Source of the DNA: Sphingomonadaceae bacterium
GTDB taxonomy: Bacteria > Pseudomonadota > Alphaproteobacteria > Sphingomonadales > Sphingomonadaceae
Direction of reading: 5' to 3'
Assembly: GCA_004282995.1 (NCBI GenBank)
Contig: SHLU01000026.1
Location: 1 to 16,865, forward strand
Length of the DNA stretch: 16,865 nt
In this document: positions 13,636 to 16,865 of the stretch, one piece after another
Layout of the letters: every line of letters begins with the position of its first letter
Position numbering within the stretch: position 1 is the first letter of the stretch
Made by a program: the position numbers and the translations under genes
Notes under the pieces: model-generated
What the model was told of the DNA's origin: nothing
Databases searched by the model: none
The model's input: the letters and a program-made list of their open reading frames with translations, nothing else

Positions 13636-14822
13636 GCAATTCTGCCGCTTGGTAGAATATAACAGGGGACATGCACACCGGCTGCGCTGGCGTCGCAATG
13701 CGCAGGCCTGTCGACCAGTGCATCGGCAGCGGCCAGCGAACTAAGAGCGCTGCTGTCCTGTTCGCCCATTGGCACCAGGCCACCTTCCGTCCAGCGTGCG
13801 CGCAGGAATTCGCGCCGAGCACCACCAGGCCCCAGTTCTTCGGCAAGAGGGAGCAATAATCTGGTCGGCAGACATTCGGCTGCGCCTGCCAGCTTTCGCA
13901 AGCCCGGAAGCATAAATAGAAAGCCGGTCACGAATGCTGATACCGGATTGCCGGGGAGTCCAAGGATGATCTGGCTATCATGCCGCGCCACCATCAGCGG
14001 CTTTCCCGGCTTCATGGCTACTTTCCAGAAATCCAGCCTGGCACCGATTTTCTCGAGCGCGGGTCGGATGAGGTCGTGGTCGCCAACCGAAGCTCCTCCG
14101 GTCAGGATGAGCATATCCGCATCACGGTGCGCCTCCAAGGCAACGACAATGTTGTCTAGCCGGTCGGGCAGAGGAGGATGACGCTCGACGGTTCCAGCGA
14201 GGCCGGCAGCCAGGGCTTCGAGCATGGCCGCGTTGCTGGCGGGTATCTGGTGGACTGCGCATTGTGCGGGATCGCTGGAAAGTTCGTCTCCGCAATCGAG
14301 GATAGCCAGGCGCGGTCGGCGGCTCGTCTCGATCTCCGCTTGCCCCGCCGCGCGGACCAGGGCCATTTGTGCAGGGGCGATTCGAGTGCCCGCCGCCAGG
14401 AGCTGGTCGCCGGCCTCGAATTCAAAACCCTTGCGTCGAATGTGCCTTCCGGCCTCAACGGGTTGCGTTGCGGTAATTGCACCGCCTTCGACGTGCGCAT
14501 TTTCCTGGATGAGAATCGCTTGAGAGCCGGCTGGCAGGATCGCACCGGTCGAGATGCGCACGCATTGCCCAGGCGCGAGATTGCCGTTGTAGGGTTCACC
14601 GCAACGGCTTTCGCCTACTCTTTGCCATGGCCCATCACCTGCTGTTGCGTATCCATCCATTGCCGAGAGATCGGCAGGAGGCTGCGTTCGGGAAGCGACC
14701 AGCGGGGAAGCCAAATAACGACCACGCGCTTTTTCGACCGGCATTGTCTCGGTCGGCAGCGGGGCCAGCAGAGCCAGCATCCGCTCCTGTGCAAGTTCGA
14801 CCGAGAGGCCAGTTGCGGTCAT
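13632..14822 (-). CDS. moeA: Molybdopterin molybdotransferase MoeA
   Basis: This 396-residue enzyme inserts molybdate into adenylylated molybdopterin, the last step of molybdenum cofactor synthesis, in the cytoplasm. Typical motifs are seen in order: PPADLSAMDGYA (48-59) with the conserved Asp56, GGASVGDHD (242-250) of the MogA-like domain, KPGKPL (271-276) and GLPGNPVSAF (288-297). The usual TGDEL loop reads CGDEL (177-181), a mild departure. Its ATG overlaps the moaC stop codon by four bases (ATGA), so translation of the two is coupled. The stop codon lies within the putative lexA promoter. Length is normal for the family. Confidence 0.97.
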   Translation of the reverse strand: MTATGLSVELAQERMLALLAPLPTETMPVEKARGRYLASPLVASRTQPPADLSAMDGYATAGDGPWQRVGESRCGEPYNGNLAPGQCVRISTGAILPAGSQAILIQENAHVEGGAITATQPVEAGRHIRRKGFEFEAGDQLLAAGTRIAPAQMALVRAAGQAEIETSRRPRLAILDCGDELSSDPAQCAVHQIPASNAAMLEALAAGLAGTVERHPPLPDRLDNIVVALEAHRDADMLILTGGASVGDHDLIRPALEKIGARLDFWKVAMKPGKPLMVARHDSQIILGLPGNPVSAFVTGFLFMLPGLRKLAGAAECLPTRLLLPLAEELGPGGARREFLRARWTEGGLVPMGEQDSSALSSLAAADALVDRPAHCDASAAGVHVPCYILPSGRIA

Positions 14823-15295
14823 TCCGAGCGCCAGTGCCCCGATTTGCCGCCGCGCTTCTCGATCAGGCGGATATCCCCGATGACCATTCCCTTGTCGAGC
14901 GCCTTGGCCATATCATAAATTGTCAGCAGCGCGATCGAGACTGCGGTCATGGCTTCCATTTCCACGCCGGTTTTTGCTGTCAGCGAAGCCGTGGCAGTCG
15001 CCGCGATCCCGTCCTCGAGATTGTCGAATTCGATGTCGACCGCATCGAGCGCAAGCGGATGGCACAGCGGGATCAGTTCGCCGGTTTTCTTGGCAGCCAT
15101 GATCGCGGCGATACGCGCGGTCGAAAGAACATCACCCTTGGGCGCGTTGCCCGCCGTGATGGCGGCAAGCGCTTCCTTGCTCATGCAGATTACGCCACGC
15201 GCTCTCGCCATGCGCTGGGTCGCGGATTTGGTACCGACATCAACCATGTGCGCCGAGCCGGTCTCATCGAGATGAGTGAGTGATTTTGCCATCAT
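14819..15295 (-). CDS. moaC: Cyclic pyranopterin monophosphate synthase MoaC
   Basis: This 158-residue enzyme works with MoaA to convert GTP to cyclic pyranopterin monophosphate, the first intermediate of molybdenum cofactor synthesis. Family motifs are clear: MVDVGTKSATQRMA (17-30), PLCHPL, EMEAMTAVSIALLTIYDM, and the catalytic Asp/Lys in YDMAKALDKG. The gene starts with two adjacent ATGs (15295 and 15292), the first overlapping the trpC stop as ATGA. A GAGGGG directly upstream gives better spacing to the second ATG, so the protein may really start one residue later. It sits between trpC and moeA in a tightly coupled run; having moaC and moeA inside a trp cluster is a known alphaproteobacterial arrangement. 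Confidence 0.97.
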   Translation of the reverse strand: MMAKSLTHLDETGSAHMVDVGTKSATQRMARARGVICMSKEALAAITAGNAPKGDVLSTARIAAIMAAKKTGELIPLCHPLALDAVDIEFDNLEDGIAATATASLTAKTGVEMEAMTAVSIALLTIYDMAKALDKGMVIGDIRLIEKRGGKSGHWRSE

Positions 15296-16080
15296 CCCCC
15301 TCGTAGCAGCGCGCGGGTTGCGGCCTCAACATCGTCCTGACGCATGAGGCTTTCACCGACCAGGAAGCTGCGTACTCCGGCGCGGGCGAGGCGCTGGCAA
15401 TCGGCATGGGTGGATATGCCGCTCTCGCCCACCAGCAAGGTGCCATCAGGAGCTAGCGGCGCCAGTTTCTCGGTCGTGGCGAGGTCGGTCGTAAAGGTCT
15501 TCAGGTCACGGTTGTTCACCCCGATCAGCCGCGATTGCAACAGATGAGCGCGCTCCATTTCCTTCTCATCATGAACTTCCACCAATACGTCCATCCCGTG
15601 GTCCCGTGCGGCGTCCTCAATCTCTTGCATCTGCGCATCGGTCAATGCAGCGACGATGATCAGGATCGCGTCGGCCCCCATCGCACGAGCTTCGGTGCAT
15701 TGCCACGGATCTACCATAAAATCCTTGCGCAGCGCAGGCAGGAAGCAGGCAGCGCGAGCTTCGCGCAGATAGTCTGCATGTCCTTGGAAATAGTCCTCAT
15801 CGGTCAGCACAGAAAGACAGGCCGCGCCGCCTGCCTGGTAGGCGCGGGCGTGGTCGGTTGGTTGAAAATCGGCGCGGATGAGGCCCTTTGATGGCGATGC
15901 CCTCTTGACCTCGGCGATCAGAGCGAACCCGTCCTGGGCCTTCTGCCGGAGCGCTGACTCAAAACCACGTGGAGCCGACTGGGCTGCGATCTGTTCGGAT
16001 AGCTCTGCCTGCGACAGCATTGTGCGCCGCCGGGCCACTTCGCTCACTTTCGCAGCGCAAATTTCTTCGAGCTTGTTCAT
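15292..16080 (-). CDS. trpC: Indole-3-glycerol phosphate synthase
   Basis: This 262-residue TIM-barrel enzyme closes the indole ring in tryptophan synthesis, converting carboxyphenylamino-deoxyribulose phosphate to indole-3-glycerol phosphate. Catalytic motifs are present: EVKRASPSKG (57-66) with Glu57 and Lys59, LRKDF (117-121) with Lys119, LVEVH (166-170) with Glu168, GVNNRDL (187-193) and VGESGI (217-222). The frame is open further upstream to 16194, but the ATG at 16080 gives the usual N-terminus and avoids overlap with trpD, whose stop lies four bases before it. GAGG is two bases from the ATG, closer than usual. Single-function enzyme, not fused to TrpF. Confidence 0.97.
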   Translation of the reverse strand: MNKLEEICAAKVSEVARRRTMLSQAELSEQIAAQSAPRGFESALRQKAQDGFALIAEVKRASPSKGLIRADFQPTDHARAYQAGGAACLSVLTDEDYFQGHADYLREARAACFLPALRKDFMVDPWQCTEARAMGADAILIIVAALTDAQMQEIEDAARDHGMDVLVEVHDEKEMERAHLLQSRLIGVNNRDLKTFTTDLATTEKLAPLAPDGTLLVGESGISTHADCQRLARAGVRSFLVGESLMRQDDVEAATRALLRGG

Positions 16081-16084
16081 CGCC

Positions 16085-16865
16085 TCAGCGAGCCATCTCG
16101 ATCCAACGCGCCAGAAGATCCCTGGCCTTTCCGCTGTCGAGTGCCCCGGTCGCCAAGTCCGCGCCTTGCTGCCAGTCCGCGACAGCATCGGCAACCACCA
16201 AAGTAGCGGCTGCGTTCAGAATGACTGCATCGCGGTACGGGCCGGGCACACCCTGGAGCAGCGCCATCAGCGCTTTGGCATTATGTGCGGCATCGCCGCC
16301 GCGAATTGCCTCTACCGGCGCGTGGGGAAGTCCTACCATCGATGCGTCGATCCGGCGCATCTCGAAATCGTTGCCGGTCACATCCGCCAATTCGTTGCCG
16401 CCTGCCAGGCTTAACTCGTCGAGCCCTTCATCGCCCGAAACGATAAAGGTGCGCTCGGTCCCCAGCCGCGCCTTGGCGGCTGCGTAGATCGGTACATAGC
16501 CCGGCCGCGCAATCCCGATCAGCTGGCGTTTGACCCCGGCCGGGTTCGACAGCGGCCCCATCAGGTTGAAGATCGTGCGTTTGCCGAGCTTTTGCCGAAT
16601 TGGCTGGATACGCCCCATCGCCGGGTGGTGGTTCTTGGCGAACAGGAAACAGATGCCGATCTCGGCCAGCGTCTTTTCCGCCGTTCGCCCCGCCGCTTCC
16701 ATATCAAGACCCAGCGCCTCGAGTGTGTCGGCTGCACCTGATTTGGACGAGGCGGCGCGGTTGCCGTGCTTGGCGACCGGCACACCCGCTGCAGCCACGA
16801 CCAGGCTGACAGCGGTGGACACGTTGAGCGTATGGTGTCCGTCGCCGCCCGTGCCGCAGCAATCG
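16085..16865 (-). CDS. trpD: Anthranilate phosphoribosyltransferase (5' end outside window)
   Basis: These are the last 259 or so codons of TrpD, which joins anthranilate to phosphoribosyl pyrophosphate in tryptophan synthesis. The frame continues to the window edge. Next to it is the family's PRPP-binding GTGGDG motif (16838-16855, in CCGTGGDGHHTLNVSTA). KHGNRAASSKSGAAD and the HHPAMGRI region follow, both typical. The start codon and the first quarter of the protein lie outside. It precedes trpC by four bases; trpE and trpG are probably further upstream on this strand. A GTG at 16822 is internal and not the true start. Confidence 0.96.
   Translation of the reverse strand, partial: DCCGTGGDGHHTLNVSTAVSLVVAAAGVPVAKHGNRAASSKSGAADTLEALGLDMEAAGRTAEKTLAEIGICFLFAKNHHPAMGRIQPIRQKLGKRTIFNLMGPLSNPAGVKRQLIGIARPGYVPIYAAAKARLGTERTFIVSGDEGLDELSLAGGNELADVTGNDFEMRRIDASMVGLPHAPVEAIRGGDAAHNAKALMALLQGVPGPYRDAVILNAAATLVVADAVADWQQGADLATGALDSGKARDLLARWIEMAR

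Noticed and set aside
1..16865. Mobile elements, prophage genes, CRISPR arrays, tRNA or rRNA
   Set aside because: No transposase, integrase, regularly spaced repeats or structural RNA sequences were recognised; composition looks even across the window by eye.

Overview
The window is GC-rich and tightly packed, with no rRNA, tRNA, CRISPR array or recognisable mobile element. Gene content and order point to an alphaproteobacterium, most likely Sphingomonadales (an Erythrobacter/Sphingomonas-type organism). The clues are RNase J followed by a DUF1467 membrane protein, the order trpD-trpC-moaC-moeA-lexA, and a direct-repeat GAAC-N7-GAAC SOS box upstream of lexA, which is the alphaproteobacterial type. 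This placement is inferred from family knowledge; no database search was possible.

Layout. Bases 1-963 (+) hold the 3' end of RNase J and a DUF1467 protein. Bases 971-3601 (-) hold a very large membrane-anchored coiled-coil protein. Divergent from it, bases 3672-7599 (+) hold four closely spaced genes: a small Hpt-like protein, a membrane protein with a possible degenerate nucleotidyltransferase domain, an unrecognised soluble protein, and a histidine-kinase-like protein. Bases 7609-10575 (-) hold a small two-helix membrane protein, citrate synthase (gltA) and glutamyl-tRNA synthetase (gltX). ComEC (+) lies divergent from gltX. It converges on lexA, which ends a long minus-strand run trpD (cut by the window edge)-trpC-moaC-moeA-lexA.

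Most of the window is conserved housekeeping: tryptophan synthesis, molybdenum cofactor synthesis, SOS control, TCA cycle entry, tRNA charging and RNA decay. The lexA promoter can be read directly: a -35-like element overlaps the moeA stop codon and a perfect SOS box sits just downstream of the -10.

The part most likely to hide an undescribed system is 971-7599. Two proteins in one putative operon have phosphorelay folds but lack the phosphate-accepting histidine: Gln in the Hpt motif (residue 55) and Pro in the kinase H-box (residue 245). The kinase ATP-binding motifs look intact. The divergent neighbour has the size and layout of the Caulobacter polarity protein TipN: two N-terminal membrane helices, a very long coiled coil and a short C-terminal domain. 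A degraded CtrA-like site lies between the two transcription units. I propose, as inference only, a pseudo-phosphorelay or scaffold module linked to polarity or the cell cycle.
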